From NCBI RefSeq assembly GCF_000969825.1, contig NZ_KQ033919.1, forward strand, positions 1,836,173 through 1,900,172: a stretch of 64,000 nucleotides of DNA. Direction: 5' to 3'. Position 1 is the stretch's first letter. Each line of letters opens with the position of its first letter. Below the pieces are notes generated by a model that had not been told where the DNA came from, made no database searches, and saw only the letters and a program-made list of their open reading frames with translations. This stretch comes from Parabacteroides gordonii MS-1 = DSM 23371. Lineage in GTDB: Bacteria; Bacteroidota; Bacteroidia; Bacteroidales; Tannerellaceae. The translations under genes were made by a program, and so were the position numbers. Positions 1-9,041 of the stretch are shown here, piece after piece.

Positions 1-597
1 CCGGTAACGAAAAAAGATCCGGCTATCGAACCGTTTACCAAAGCTGAATCGAAAAACGTTCCGGTATGGTTGACAGAGATCAGCGACCCGCATAACTCAT
101 ACAGTACTTCCATAGAAGATGGGCTTAACTGGGCAGTCAAATTCCACCGTTATCTTTGTGAAGCCAATGTAAGTTCGATTATTTGGTGGGCAGGAGCGTT
201 GCCTGACAGCGGAACAAACGAAGGACTGATCTATATCGCTAAGAACCGTACGGACTACGAAACCGGTAAACGATATGAAACATTCGGAAACTTTACACGC
301 TACATACCCGTAGGCAGTAGACGCATATCAGCCGAATATAATACGGATCAGGGATATATGGTATCCGGTTACAAAAACGGTAATTCATTCACTGCGGTTG
401 CCATCAATACCAATGACACAGAAAAGACCCTAGATCTACTGATCAACAATACTCAAACTACCGGTCCGATAGTAGGCCATCTGACTGATGCCACACACAA
501 ATGGGCAACTCTTGATACAATACAACCGGTAAATAATACATATGTAGTTACGCTCCCGGCTAAGAGTGTTGTAACATTTACAGGAAACGTTGAATAA
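1..597 (+). CDS. GH30-family glycoside hydrolase, C-terminal part (5' end outside window)
   Basis: The frame is open from base 1 to the TAA at 595-597, so only about 198 C-terminal residues are visible. The motif VWLTEISDP near the window start fits the catalytic nucleophile strand of GH30 (the E in LTEIS). The later motif SSIIWWAGALPDSG and the beta-sandwich tail ending in LPAKSVVTFTG resemble the C-terminal half of bacterial GH30 glucuronoxylanases, where the side beta-domain follows the barrel. A secreted endo-acting hydrolase is expected, but the signal peptide lies outside the window. It runs in the same direction as the SusC/SusD pair downstream and probably belongs to that locus. The substrate cannot be fixed from this part; xylan is one possibility. 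Confidence 0.75.
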   Translation, partial: PVTKKDPAIEPFTKAESKNVPVWLTEISDPHNSYSTSIEDGLNWAVKFHRYLCEANVSSIIWWAGALPDSGTNEGLIYIAKNRTDYETGKRYETFGNFTRYIPVGSRRISAEYNTDQGYMVSGYKNGNSFTAVAINTNDTEKTLDLLINNTQTTGPIVGHLTDATHKWATLDTIQPVNNTYVVTLPAKSVVTFTGNVE

Positions 598-615
598 CTT
601 TAAATAGATAAAATC

Positions 616-1824
616 ATGAAAAAGCTTTTAACACAAACAATCTTTTTGCTGATAGCAATATTTGCAGGAACAGCAACAACATTTGCAATTACTAAAAATG
701 ACATCTCTTTACAGCTGGATGGAATCAGCACCCAACTCTCAGGAACATATTCTGATATAAATGAATATACTGATGGTTCAGGAAAAACATTCCTTACAAC
801 TGGAGACATTTATGTAAAAGGAAGATTGATAAATAAGACTTATCAGGATATTCAACTAAATACATCCAGAATTTTAGTTGCTTTTGTTCAAGGAGATTCC
901 CCCTATACTTCAACCACATATTCTTATGATAAAACCATGTTAACAAGCCTCAATATAGAAGCACATGGTTTTGCTGAAGTAATAGTCAAAATTCCCAGCA
1001 ATTATCAAATTAGAAATGGAAAATTAAATCTTTATTTCGTTTATGCTGAGGGTGCAGGCGGATATTTCTTCACAGGAACTTATAATGTTACAAATTCTGT
1101 AACCAAGACCAGTACTATGGCCTCTACTTCTGAAAATGATCTAAGATTAGACTTATATTACATTAGTGATCGAGGTTCAGCTGGAGGTCGTTTAAGTTCA
1201 TATACTCTGGATTCAAGAAACAGTTTTGTAACAACTACTGGTGATATATATGTGTCAGGAAGTATTACAAATACTACAAATAACCCGATTGTAGTAAATT
1301 ACCCGAGAATTTTAGTTGCATTTGGTTATCATGAATCACCATACACTGGTGAAGTTTACAATGGTGGTGGAGATAAAGTATCCACAGTCACGATACCAGC
1401 ACATGATTACACTGATATTATGATCAAAATACCAACAAATTGGCCTTATCATTTAAAACAAACATCTGATAATTATACATATTTAGATTTTTATTTTATT
1501 TATGCAGAAGGTTCTGGACTACCGCTTTTCAACGGTTCTTATTGCATCTCCAACGGAAAGAGTAAATCCCTTTCTGTAGAAAAACAATTATCTATTACAG
1601 TTTCGTATTACGATGCATCCAATGTAACCGTCAAATCGACTGACGATTCTGCTATAAAATCAATTCGAGTTATCGGAACAATGGGAGATTTAGTTAAAAG
1701 CCAATCATACGGTAATAACAGTATGGAAGCCAACATAGATCTTTCCAACTGTAAAAATGGTATCTACTACATTCAAGTAGAGAAAACAACAGGAGTTGAA
1801 ACATCCAAGATTATTAAGAAGTAA
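616..1824 (+). CDS. Secreted protein with duplicated domain and T9SS-type C-terminal sorting domain
   Basis: 402 residues with an N-terminal Sec signal peptide (residues 1-24, ending TTFA). The body is two copies of one domain, at about residues 28-160 and 172-320. Each copy has the core TGDIYV(K/S)G, then (S/P)RILVAFG or similar, then SPYT, then (F/Y)FIYAEG. The last 75 or so residues (IKSIRVIGTMGDLV..., NCKNGIYYIQVEK..., TSKIIKK) match the pattern of a type A Por/type IX sorting domain. The function is not recognised; a surface adhesin or glycan-binding role is inferred only from secretion and position beside SusC. The gene is clearly more AT-rich than the GH30 and SusC genes on either side, which suggests separate acquisition. 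Confidence 0.8.
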   Translation: MKKLLTQTIFLLIAIFAGTATTFAITKNDISLQLDGISTQLSGTYSDINEYTDGSGKTFLTTGDIYVKGRLINKTYQDIQLNTSRILVAFVQGDSPYTSTTYSYDKTMLTSLNIEAHGFAEVIVKIPSNYQIRNGKLNLYFVYAEGAGGYFFTGTYNVTNSVTKTSTMASTSENDLRLDLYYISDRGSAGGRLSSYTLDSRNSFVTTTGDIYVSGSITNTTNNPIVVNYPRILVAFGYHESPYTGEVYNGGGDKVSTVTIPAHDYTDIMIKIPTNWPYHLKQTSDNYTYLDFYFIYAEGSGLPLFNGSYCISNGKSKSLSVEKQLSITVSYYDASNVTVKSTDDSAIKSIRVIGTMGDLVKSQSYGNNSMEANIDLSNCKNGIYYIQVEKTTGVETSKIIKK

Positions 1825-1835
1825 TCACAGCAATA

Positions 1836-1878
1836 CAATAAGTTTACTTTCACTAAATCAAAGAAAGTAAGCTTATTG
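1836..1878 (+). terminator. Hairpin, possible terminator or processing site
   Basis: A 16-bp inverted repeat (1836-1851 with 1863-1878, one G-U wobble) has an 11-nt loop. It lies 12 nt after the stop of the duplicated-domain protein gene. No long T-run follows, so it may act as an mRNA stability or attenuation hairpin rather than a full terminator. Confidence 0.5.
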
Positions 1879-1935
1879 TGAGCTCTATACATAAAACGCA
1901 ATAAATATCTTACAATAAATTTAAAACATAATATT

Positions 1936-2343
1936 ATGAAGACTTTCAAAATTGTATTCGTAATTTCTCTTTTATTGTTAACTGGAATCAACGTTTATGC
2001 TGAAAACCCAAACAAAACAAATCAGTCTGTAAATGAACAAAACAAATCTGGTTATTATATCTATGGTAGAGATGATATTTATAATCAAATAGGTAGAAGA
2101 TATACTATCATGGGAGACAAACCAGCAAACGTTCGTGTAGAATGGGATTTGGATGATCTCCATCAAGTTACAAATATGTTACAGTACATTGTCGTAGTTC
2201 GTGAAAAAGCACTTGGAGAACAAACGATCAAAGCTCATGTTACAGGAGATAATCTTGATATTGTTTTAACAAAGAAAGTTATTGCAATTGATGGTGTAGA
2301 CCCAAATCCTTCCGATACCGGTTATATTCCAGAATGGTGGTAA
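1936..2343 (+). CDS. Small secreted protein of unknown function
   Basis: 135 residues. Residues 1-22 form a typical Sec signal peptide ending VYA. The mature part is short and mixed, with IYGRDDIYNQIGRR near the start, a central VEWDLDDLHQV and a C-terminus rich in Asp, Pro and Trp (DPNPSDTGYIPEWW). No lipobox, membrane segment or known domain is recognised. Like the preceding gene it is AT-rich, and it ends 35 nt before susC. The two may form one small acquired module in front of the SusC/SusD pair. A periplasmic or surface accessory role is only inferred. Confidence 0.65.
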   Translation: MKTFKIVFVISLLLLTGINVYAENPNKTNQSVNEQNKSGYYIYGRDDIYNQIGRRYTIMGDKPANVRVEWDLDDLHQVTNMLQYIVVVREKALGEQTIKAHVTGDNLDIVLTKKVIAIDGVDPNPSDTGYIPEWW

Positions 2344-2378
2344 ATCTAACTTAACAATTATTATTTAACTATATTATC

Positions 2379-5300
2379 ATGAACAGAAAACTAGCTTTTT
2401 CTCTATTACTAGGAGCCTTCGCTCTCTCCGGATGGGCGCAACAGGCAATTACCGTGAAGGGTACGGTAAAAGATGCGGAGAATAATCCCGTTATCGGAGC
2501 AACAGTTGTTGTAAAAGGAACCACAATAGGTACAACAACTGACATTGATGGAAATTACACCATCAATGCCAATCCAGGACAGGTCCTGGAATTTTCTTAC
2601 GTAGGTATGCAACAGTCATCTATCACTGTTGGTAACAAGAATGTAATCAACATCACAATGGCTGATGGCGAATTATTGGATGAAGTTGTAGTAATCGGTT
2701 ACGGTACAGTAAAGAAAAGTAACTTGACAGGTGCAGTAGCTTCCGTATCCAACAAGGATTTGATGGCCGATGTAGCACGCAGCGCTTCCAGCGCTTTGCA
2801 AGGGAAAATTGCAGGTGTTAATATCTCCAATGTGGGTGGTCAGCCGGGTTCTGGCATGAACATCAACATTCGTGGCGTAGGGTCTGTAAATAACACAAAC
2901 GAACCTTTAGTCGTGATCGACGGTGTATATGGTGACATCAATATGGTCGACCCCTCCGTTATTCAATCCATAGAAGTATTGAAGGATGCTTCAGCGGCAG
3001 CCATCTACGGTTCACGTGCAGCCAACGGCGTAGTGCTGATAACAACCAAAGGAGGCCTCAAAAATTCCAAAGCTAAGATTTCCGCCAACGTGTATACAGG
3101 TTTTCAAACTGTTACCAAGAAACTGGATGTCATGAATGCCGACCAGTGGATTGGATTCATGAAGGATAACTATTATTCTCCGGGTGGTGAACCCGAAGCA
3201 GTAAAGAACTGGAAAGGCGGAGCAGGGACAAACTGGCAAGATGAAGTGTTCCATACTGCTCCTGTAACCAAGGCTTCCCTTGCAGTGAACGGCGGTGCTG
3301 AAAATTCGACTTATAGTCTGGCAGGAGGTTATCTGAACCAAAAAGGTGTATTGCGTACCACAGGTTACGAAGCCTTCACCTTGCATGCCAAAAATACATT
3401 TTCTTTCTTGAATAATCATCTGCGTATGGGATCCTCGATAATGGCGAAGTTCTACAATAAGGATTATGACGACTTTACCATTACGGATGCGTTGCGGCAA
3501 AACCCGATCATTCCTGTATATGATCCTAATAACAAGGTAGATGGATTTGGTGGCATCACGAACAGTGGATTCAAGAACCTTTCCAACCCGTTGGGTTATC
3601 TTTATGTCAACGACTTTGAGCGTCACGGTTCAGACCTTTTGATCAATGCCTGGGCAGAAGTAGATCTATTCCTCAAAGGCTTGAAGTATAAAATAAATGC
3701 AGGTATCAACCGTAGTGAATATAGCGATTCAAAGTGGAATGGTAGTTATAACTGGGGTGACTTGGGAAGTAGCGGTAATTCCAAATTGAATGAAAACACC
3801 TACAAATCTGATTCCTGGTTGTTGGAACATACACTGCACTATGACCGTACATTTGGACAACATGACCTTTCTGCAATGGTTGGTTATTCTGCACAGGATT
3901 TCAATTCACGTTCTGTTTCTGCATACCGCGAAGGTTTTGCACCGGGAGCTCCCCATACCCTTGATGCTGCTCCTAATTCCAGTATGACTAACTCGGGAAG
4001 CAAGCAGTCCAATTCATTGGTCTCATTGTTCGGACGCGCAATGTATAGCTATGCAGGTCGTTATATGGTGTCTGCCTCTGTACGTCGTGATGGTTCTTCC
4101 CGTTTTGCTGACGGACATCGCTACGGATGGTTCCCTTCTGCTTCTGCAGCATGGAACATAGCCAGGGAAAACTTCTTTGAGGATTGGAAAGAAACGATGA
4201 ACAACTTTAAAATACGAGCCAGCTATGGTGTATTGGGTAATCAGGAAATCGGCAACTACAGGACTCAAGCAGGCTTGGTAACAGGTATGAACTATATTAT
4301 AGGAGACAAGTCTTGGCAAGGTGCCATTACCAATGCAAGCTGGGTATCTCCACAGAATTTGACTTGGGAAAAATCCAAAACTTGGGATATTGGTACGGAT
4401 TTAGGATTCTTCAACGACAGATTAACTTTGACTGCCGACTACTATGTGAAGCGTTCAGAAGATATTTTGCTGTCTATCAACATGGCTGGTAATGCCGGTT
4501 TGAAAGGCTCTCCAACCATGAATGCCGGTACTGTGGAGAACAAAGGTTTTGAAATAGCGGTAACTCATCGCAACACGATAGGTGATTTGTACTATTTCGT
4601 AGGCGTGAACGCTTCTACTCAAACCAACGAACTAAAAGAAATCACCATTGGCCAAGTACAAGAGTATGGAGGTTATAATCCGCAAGGAGAAGGAATTATC
4701 ACTCGGGCAAAGGTTGGTTATCCCATTGGCGGTTTTTGGTTAACGAAAACAGACGGATTATTCCAAAGCCAAGACGAAGTATTAGCACATAAAGACAACA
4801 ATGGCACTGTGCTTCAACCGGATGCCGAACCGGGAGATATACGTTTCATAGATATCAACAACGACGGAAAGATTTCAGATGGCGACCGTCAATATTGCGG
4901 TTCACCTTTCCCTAAGTTCAATTTGGGCCTTAATATGGGAGGTATGTGGAAAGGTTTTGATTTGAATCTCTTCTTCGATGGTTCTTTCGGCCAAAAGATT
5001 TACAATTATACCCGTGCCCGCATGGAGTCTACTAACGAACTCAACAACTATTCGGTAAGAGTACTCGATTCATGGACTCCCCAGAATACGAATACGGATA
5101 TGCCTCGATACGCTAAAAAAGATGAGATGAACTACACTCGCTGGACCGATCGTTGGCTGGAAAATGGAGACTTCTTCCGCTTGAAGACTTTGGAATTCGG
5201 CTATACATTACCAAGCGCATTGACACAGAAAATCAATGTGAATAAACTCCGTTTCTATACCACAATGGACAATCTCTTTACCATTACCGGTTACAAGGGA

Positions 5301-5429
5301 TATTCACCTGACCTAGGAGCTAATGACGCTACAAATGGTGGTGGCGAAGGTATCATGACCAGCGGTTGCGACCACGGACGTTATCCGTTGGCACGTACTA
5401 TATCTTTCGGTATACAACTTGATTTCTAA
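2379..5429 (+). CDS. SusC/RagA-family TonB-dependent outer-membrane transporter
   Basis: 1016 residues, usual for SusC. Order: signal peptide (1-20, ending WAQ), carboxypeptidase-D-like regulatory domain (about 24-100), TonB box (EVVVIGYGTV), plug domain (about 115-235, with the family motifs VLKDASAAAIYGSRAANGV), then a C-terminal 22-strand barrel ending in ISFGIQLDF with a terminal Phe. It imports oligosaccharides across the outer membrane using TonB energy and pairs with the SusD lipoprotein encoded 19 nt downstream. The ligand is not predictable from sequence. The neighbouring GH30, sulfotransferase-like and GH130 genes suggest a plant or modified polysaccharide. Confidence 0.97.
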   Translation: MNRKLAFSLLLGAFALSGWAQQAITVKGTVKDAENNPVIGATVVVKGTTIGTTTDIDGNYTINANPGQVLEFSYVGMQQSSITVGNKNVINITMADGELLDEVVVIGYGTVKKSNLTGAVASVSNKDLMADVARSASSALQGKIAGVNISNVGGQPGSGMNINIRGVGSVNNTNEPLVVIDGVYGDINMVDPSVIQSIEVLKDASAAAIYGSRAANGVVLITTKGGLKNSKAKISANVYTGFQTVTKKLDVMNADQWIGFMKDNYYSPGGEPEAVKNWKGGAGTNWQDEVFHTAPVTKASLAVNGGAENSTYSLAGGYLNQKGVLRTTGYEAFTLHAKNTFSFLNNHLRMGSSIMAKFYNKDYDDFTITDALRQNPIIPVYDPNNKVDGFGGITNSGFKNLSNPLGYLYVNDFERHGSDLLINAWAEVDLFLKGLKYKINAGINRSEYSDSKWNGSYNWGDLGSSGNSKLNENTYKSDSWLLEHTLHYDRTFGQHDLSAMVGYSAQDFNSRSVSAYREGFAPGAPHTLDAAPNSSMTNSGSKQSNSLVSLFGRAMYSYAGRYMVSASVRRDGSSRFADGHRYGWFPSASAAWNIARENFFEDWKETMNNFKIRASYGVLGNQEIGNYRTQAGLVTGMNYIIGDKSWQGAITNASWVSPQNLTWEKSKTWDIGTDLGFFNDRLTLTADYYVKRSEDILLSINMAGNAGLKGSPTMNAGTVENKGFEIAVTHRNTIGDLYYFVGVNASTQTNELKEITIGQVQEYGGYNPQGEGIITRAKVGYPIGGFWLTKTDGLFQSQDEVLAHKDNNGTVLQPDAEPGDIRFIDINNDGKISDGDRQYCGSPFPKFNLGLNMGGMWKGFDLNLFFDGSFGQKIYNYTRARMESTNELNNYSVRVLDSWTPQNTNTDMPRYAKKDEMNYTRWTDRWLENGDFFRLKTLEFGYTLPSALTQKINVNKLRFYTTMDNLFTITGYKGYSPDLGANDATNGGGEGIMTSGCDHGRYPLARTISFGIQLDF

Positions 5430-5448
5430 TCTTTTAAAGTAAATAAAC

Positions 5449-7101
5449 ATGAAAAAGAATATATTAAACTTGACTCTGGCTTCTTTACTTGCATTATCAT
5501 TCTCTGCATGTAATGAAGCGGACTTCCTATCCAAAACAAATCCCAACACTCCTACAGATGAAGGTTTTTGGGATTATCCCCAAAATGTGGACCAGGCACT
5601 ATGTACCATATATGCCCCTATCAGGAACCAGTCAGAAGGTTATTATGGTGCACATACTCATTATCTTACCATGACTAGCCGTGGCGATGATGTGTTTCTT
5701 ATCCCCAACGAAGACGGAGATATCAAGTTCTATTCCACTTTTACCAATACAGCCAATATGGATCCGGGTATCTGGGGTGATTTGTACAAAGGGATACAGC
5801 GTGCTAACATGGTTATCAGCAATTTGCAGTCGGGAGAGATTGAATGGGAAAAGCCCGAATTGAAACAACAATACCTGTCAGAGGCATACGGTATGCGCGG
5901 TATGTATTATTTCCTTTTAGCAAGCAATTATGGGGCTGTACCATTGCATTTGGAACCGGTAGTCAATCCGGAAGACACCTACATTGCCTCCTCTCCGGAA
6001 GAAACTGTATGGAAACAGGTGGAAGATGACTTTATCGAGGCAGCCAAATATTTGCCGGTAGAACGCGCAGCATCCGAAAGACAGCGCATCAGCAAAGGTA
6101 TGGCATTGGCCTATCTGGGCAAGACATATGTGTTCCAGAAAAAATATGCCGAAGCGAAGGAGGTATTGGGACAATTGTTACAGTCTCCTTATAATTATGA
6201 TTTGGTAGAGGATCCATTGGAAAACTTCCACAAAGACAACAAATTCAATAAAGAATCGGTTTACGAGATTGATTATGTGAATGAATTAGGCGGTACAGGT
6301 ACATGGGGCGGCGACGATGCTAATGCCAGTATGGGTATGAATCTTCCTACCTATTTAGGTCCGGAAGGAACGGGAGCTTGGTTTAAGATGGCTCCGGCCT
6401 CAGAAGCATTACGCGAATTTATCAAAGAACCTCGTCCTGAAGGATCGGATAGCAAATTCGATAAGCGTATGTATGCAACTTTCTACTTTAACCAGAATGA
6501 AGTGGGAGACAACAAGCCTTATGACAATCCTTATGACAAGACCTTTGCCGAATTATGGGAAACTCCGAGCAAAGGTAAGTTAAACAGGGATCCGGAACAT
6601 TCTTACATGACGAATCCGAAAGCGGATAATGGCGTTCAGTTCCTGGCATTGGGAAAGAAATACACCAACTTCTTTGGCGGTGACAATGATGCCATGTATA
6701 CTCCGTCTAACCGTAGCAACAGTTTGCGTGTATTCCGTTTTGCTGAAGTATTGTTGCTTCACGCAGAAGCCTGCGCCATGACCAATGACCTTGCCGGTGC
6801 CAATGCCGACTTACAGCGTATACGTAATCGTGCCGGATTGGCTCCTAAGGATTTTAGTGCAATGTCACAAGATGCTGTAATGAAAGAGATAGAACATCAG
6901 AATTTCCTGGAATTCTGTATGGAAGGGCATCGTTTCTATCAGTTGAAACGTTATTATACAGCAGCCGAAATCAAGCAGCATTTCATTGACTGTGGCAAGG
7001 TAGGCGGTGAAAACTTTGCAGAGAAATATTTTTACTATCCTATCAGCGAGGGAGAGAGGAACAATAATCCGAAAATAGAACAGAATCCGTTGTGGAAATA
7101 A
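5449..7101 (+). CDS. SusD/RagB-family surface glycan-binding lipoprotein
   Basis: 550 residues. The signal peptide ends in a lipobox LSFSAC, with the lipidated Cys at about residue 20 followed by NEAD; acidic residues just after the Cys fit surface export. The N-terminal SusD-like domain (DEGFWDYPQNVDQALCTIYAP) is followed by the RagB/SusD C-terminal region, including the conserved FRFAEVLLLHAEACAM helix and a (R)NRAGL loop. It forms the lid of the SusC pore and captures oligosaccharides at the surface. The gene starts 19 nt after susC and the two are certainly co-transcribed. A strong hairpin follows the stop. Confidence 0.97.
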   Translation: MKKNILNLTLASLLALSFSACNEADFLSKTNPNTPTDEGFWDYPQNVDQALCTIYAPIRNQSEGYYGAHTHYLTMTSRGDDVFLIPNEDGDIKFYSTFTNTANMDPGIWGDLYKGIQRANMVISNLQSGEIEWEKPELKQQYLSEAYGMRGMYYFLLASNYGAVPLHLEPVVNPEDTYIASSPEETVWKQVEDDFIEAAKYLPVERAASERQRISKGMALAYLGKTYVFQKKYAEAKEVLGQLLQSPYNYDLVEDPLENFHKDNKFNKESVYEIDYVNELGGTGTWGGDDANASMGMNLPTYLGPEGTGAWFKMAPASEALREFIKEPRPEGSDSKFDKRMYATFYFNQNEVGDNKPYDNPYDKTFAELWETPSKGKLNRDPEHSYMTNPKADNGVQFLALGKKYTNFFGGDNDAMYTPSNRSNSLRVFRFAEVLLLHAEACAMTNDLAGANADLQRIRNRAGLAPKDFSAMSQDAVMKEIEHQNFLEFCMEGHRFYQLKRYYTAAEIKQHFIDCGKVGGENFAEKYFYYPISEGERNNNPKIEQNPLWK

Positions 7102-7109
7102 ACTGAAAT

Positions 7110-7159
7110 AAAGGAATCCTGTCCACGTGTACTTTGTTTGCGGAGGATAGGATTCCTTT
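7110..7159 (+). terminator. Hairpin after susD (terminator or attenuator)
   Basis: A 15-bp inverted repeat (7110-7124 with 7145-7159, one G-U wobble) with a 20-nt loop lies between susD and the sulfotransferase-like gene. The T-run is weak. Such hairpins after SusC/SusD pairs plausibly lower expression of downstream genes rather than ending all transcription. Confidence 0.55.
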
Positions 7160-7176
7160 CCTAAAACACTACCGAT

Positions 7177-8982
7177 ATGAATAAAACGGGAAGCTACTTA
7201 TCCTTTTGGATGGTAATACTCTGTGGAGGTTTGATCTGTTCTTGTGAAGAAGAGGAGGAACAAGAATACAATGAAACATATATTCAAATGGATGCTTGTA
7301 TCCAACAGAACAAGCTGCTCCTGAAAGTGGAGCAGGAAACAGAAAACACCTGTTTCTTTTTTGATGGAGATACGGTATTCATACCTACAAAATCCATTGC
7401 ATCCATAAATACGGAAGCAACCGCTTGGCGGACTACGCTGACAGACGTAGATGGCACAACAATTATCATACCGACTTTAGGCAATTCATTAAACTTGTCT
7501 AAGGAAAACATAAAAGTGAATCCTACGGGATACGCCCCTTGCAGTATGCAGCTTACTGTTCCCTTTCCGGTAGAAGGGAGATTAAAAGTCTGTGTAAAAG
7601 GTAAACATGGCTCGCATGGCGATTTGTCGCACCTTTTTTCCAAATTCGGATATAATCATCAGGAATATATACATGGTTTGTACCGTGACTCAAAGAATAC
7701 AGTCGATGTTTCTTTTGTCAATAAGGAAGGAAAAGTCCTACTGACGGAAACGATAGAAGTCGAAACGACTACTCCCGAAGATTTGGTACCCGATTTCTTT
7801 TCCGCCAGACAAACGGTCATAAGTAAACCGGACAAGATGGAGCCTGGTGTCACTATTGTGAATGATCAGGGGGGAGGGGAATATGATGCCCATCGTGCCT
7901 ATATGCTGGACAGCGACGGGGAGGTACGTTGGTACCTTTGGTTACGTAATCATCCGAAATTGAATATCACGGCTCATTGCGGATTCAAGCGTTTGGAGGA
8001 CGGCAACTTTCTGGGTGGTGATGCCCGGAAAGGGAACTTATTCGAGTTTGATATGGTTGGCAATCTTGTGAAAGAGTGGGATATTGCTTCGAGAGGTTAC
8101 ACGTTCCACCATGATGTGATAGAAATGCCTAATGGAAATCTTCTAGCGACTGTCACTAAAGCCGGAAGCACAAATTCACAAGGGACTTACACCCGTTTCG
8201 ATTATGTGATAGAAGTAAACCGTGAAACAGGCGACATTGTAACCGAATGGGACTTGAAAAAAAGCATGGATCCGAACCGGAATGCGTTGTTAAGCATACA
8301 AGATATGGACGATTTCCAGCATAACTGGGCACATTCCAACGCTGTTGCATACTCACAAGATGATGATTGCATACTGGTTTCCAACCGCTACCAAGGATTA
8401 GTGAAACTAACGCGTGCTAATCAATTGGTATGGTTTCTCACGCCACATCGTGGAGCAGAAAAAAACAGAAATTCATTGTTAACGCCTTTGGATACCAACG
8501 GGGCTTCAATTACGGACAAGGAAGTGCTGGATGGAAAAACATACCATGAAGATTTCGACTGGGTGTGGGGAGCACATTGTCCGGTCATACTTGACAACGG
8601 ACACATACTCATCTTCGACAACGGGTATCATCGTCGTCATGAAGAGATAGACCTTCATAGTCAAGTCGGATATAGTCGTGCTGTTGAGTTTGAGATTAAT
8701 GAGAAAAACAAGACCGTACGACAGATATGGGAATACGGACATAAAGAACAGGGACGCAGATGTTATTCTGTAGCACTTTCTTCTGTGCAATATCTTCCAC
8801 AAACGAATCATATATTATTTGGTCCGGGAGTCGGCACTCCCAATGTGAATGGAGCTGGAGGAAAAATAATAGAGATAGATTATAAGACCAAGGAAGTTGT
8901 ATATGAAGTGCATATTTCCCGACCGGATTATTTAGTATTCCATCGGGTAAACCGCATCTCCCTCTATCCGGAAAACCTCTAA
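7177..8982 (+). CDS. Arylsulfate sulfotransferase (ASST)-like lipoprotein
   Basis: 601 residues. The N-terminus carries a lipobox ending ICSC followed directly by EEEEEQE; an acidic run after the lipidated Cys is the surface-export type of signal in Bacteroidetes. After an N-terminal beta domain (about 30-220) comes a six-bladed propeller of the ASST family. Motifs that align with the characterised E. coli enzyme include FHHDVIEMPNG (His), HNWAHSNAV (His and Asn), LVSNRYQGLV (Arg) and WGAHCPVILDNG (the sulfated His). The family moves sulfate from an aryl sulfate to a phenol without PAPS. The gene sits between susD and a GH130 phosphorylase, an unusual place for such an enzyme. All key residues appear present; the true donor and acceptor are unknown. 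Confidence 0.85.
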   Translation: MNKTGSYLSFWMVILCGGLICSCEEEEEQEYNETYIQMDACIQQNKLLLKVEQETENTCFFFDGDTVFIPTKSIASINTEATAWRTTLTDVDGTTIIIPTLGNSLNLSKENIKVNPTGYAPCSMQLTVPFPVEGRLKVCVKGKHGSHGDLSHLFSKFGYNHQEYIHGLYRDSKNTVDVSFVNKEGKVLLTETIEVETTTPEDLVPDFFSARQTVISKPDKMEPGVTIVNDQGGGEYDAHRAYMLDSDGEVRWYLWLRNHPKLNITAHCGFKRLEDGNFLGGDARKGNLFEFDMVGNLVKEWDIASRGYTFHHDVIEMPNGNLLATVTKAGSTNSQGTYTRFDYVIEVNRETGDIVTEWDLKKSMDPNRNALLSIQDMDDFQHNWAHSNAVAYSQDDDCILVSNRYQGLVKLTRANQLVWFLTPHRGAEKNRNSLLTPLDTNGASITDKEVLDGKTYHEDFDWVWGAHCPVILDNGHILIFDNGYHRRHEEIDLHSQVGYSRAVEFEINEKNKTVRQIWEYGHKEQGRRCYSVALSSVQYLPQTNHILFGPGVGTPNVNGAGGKIIEIDYKTKEVVYEVHISRPDYLVFHRVNRISLYPENL

Positions 8983-9041
8983 AAACGGAATGCTGAACAG
9001 TGATTAACAATATACATAGATAAATAAAGAACAATACGATA

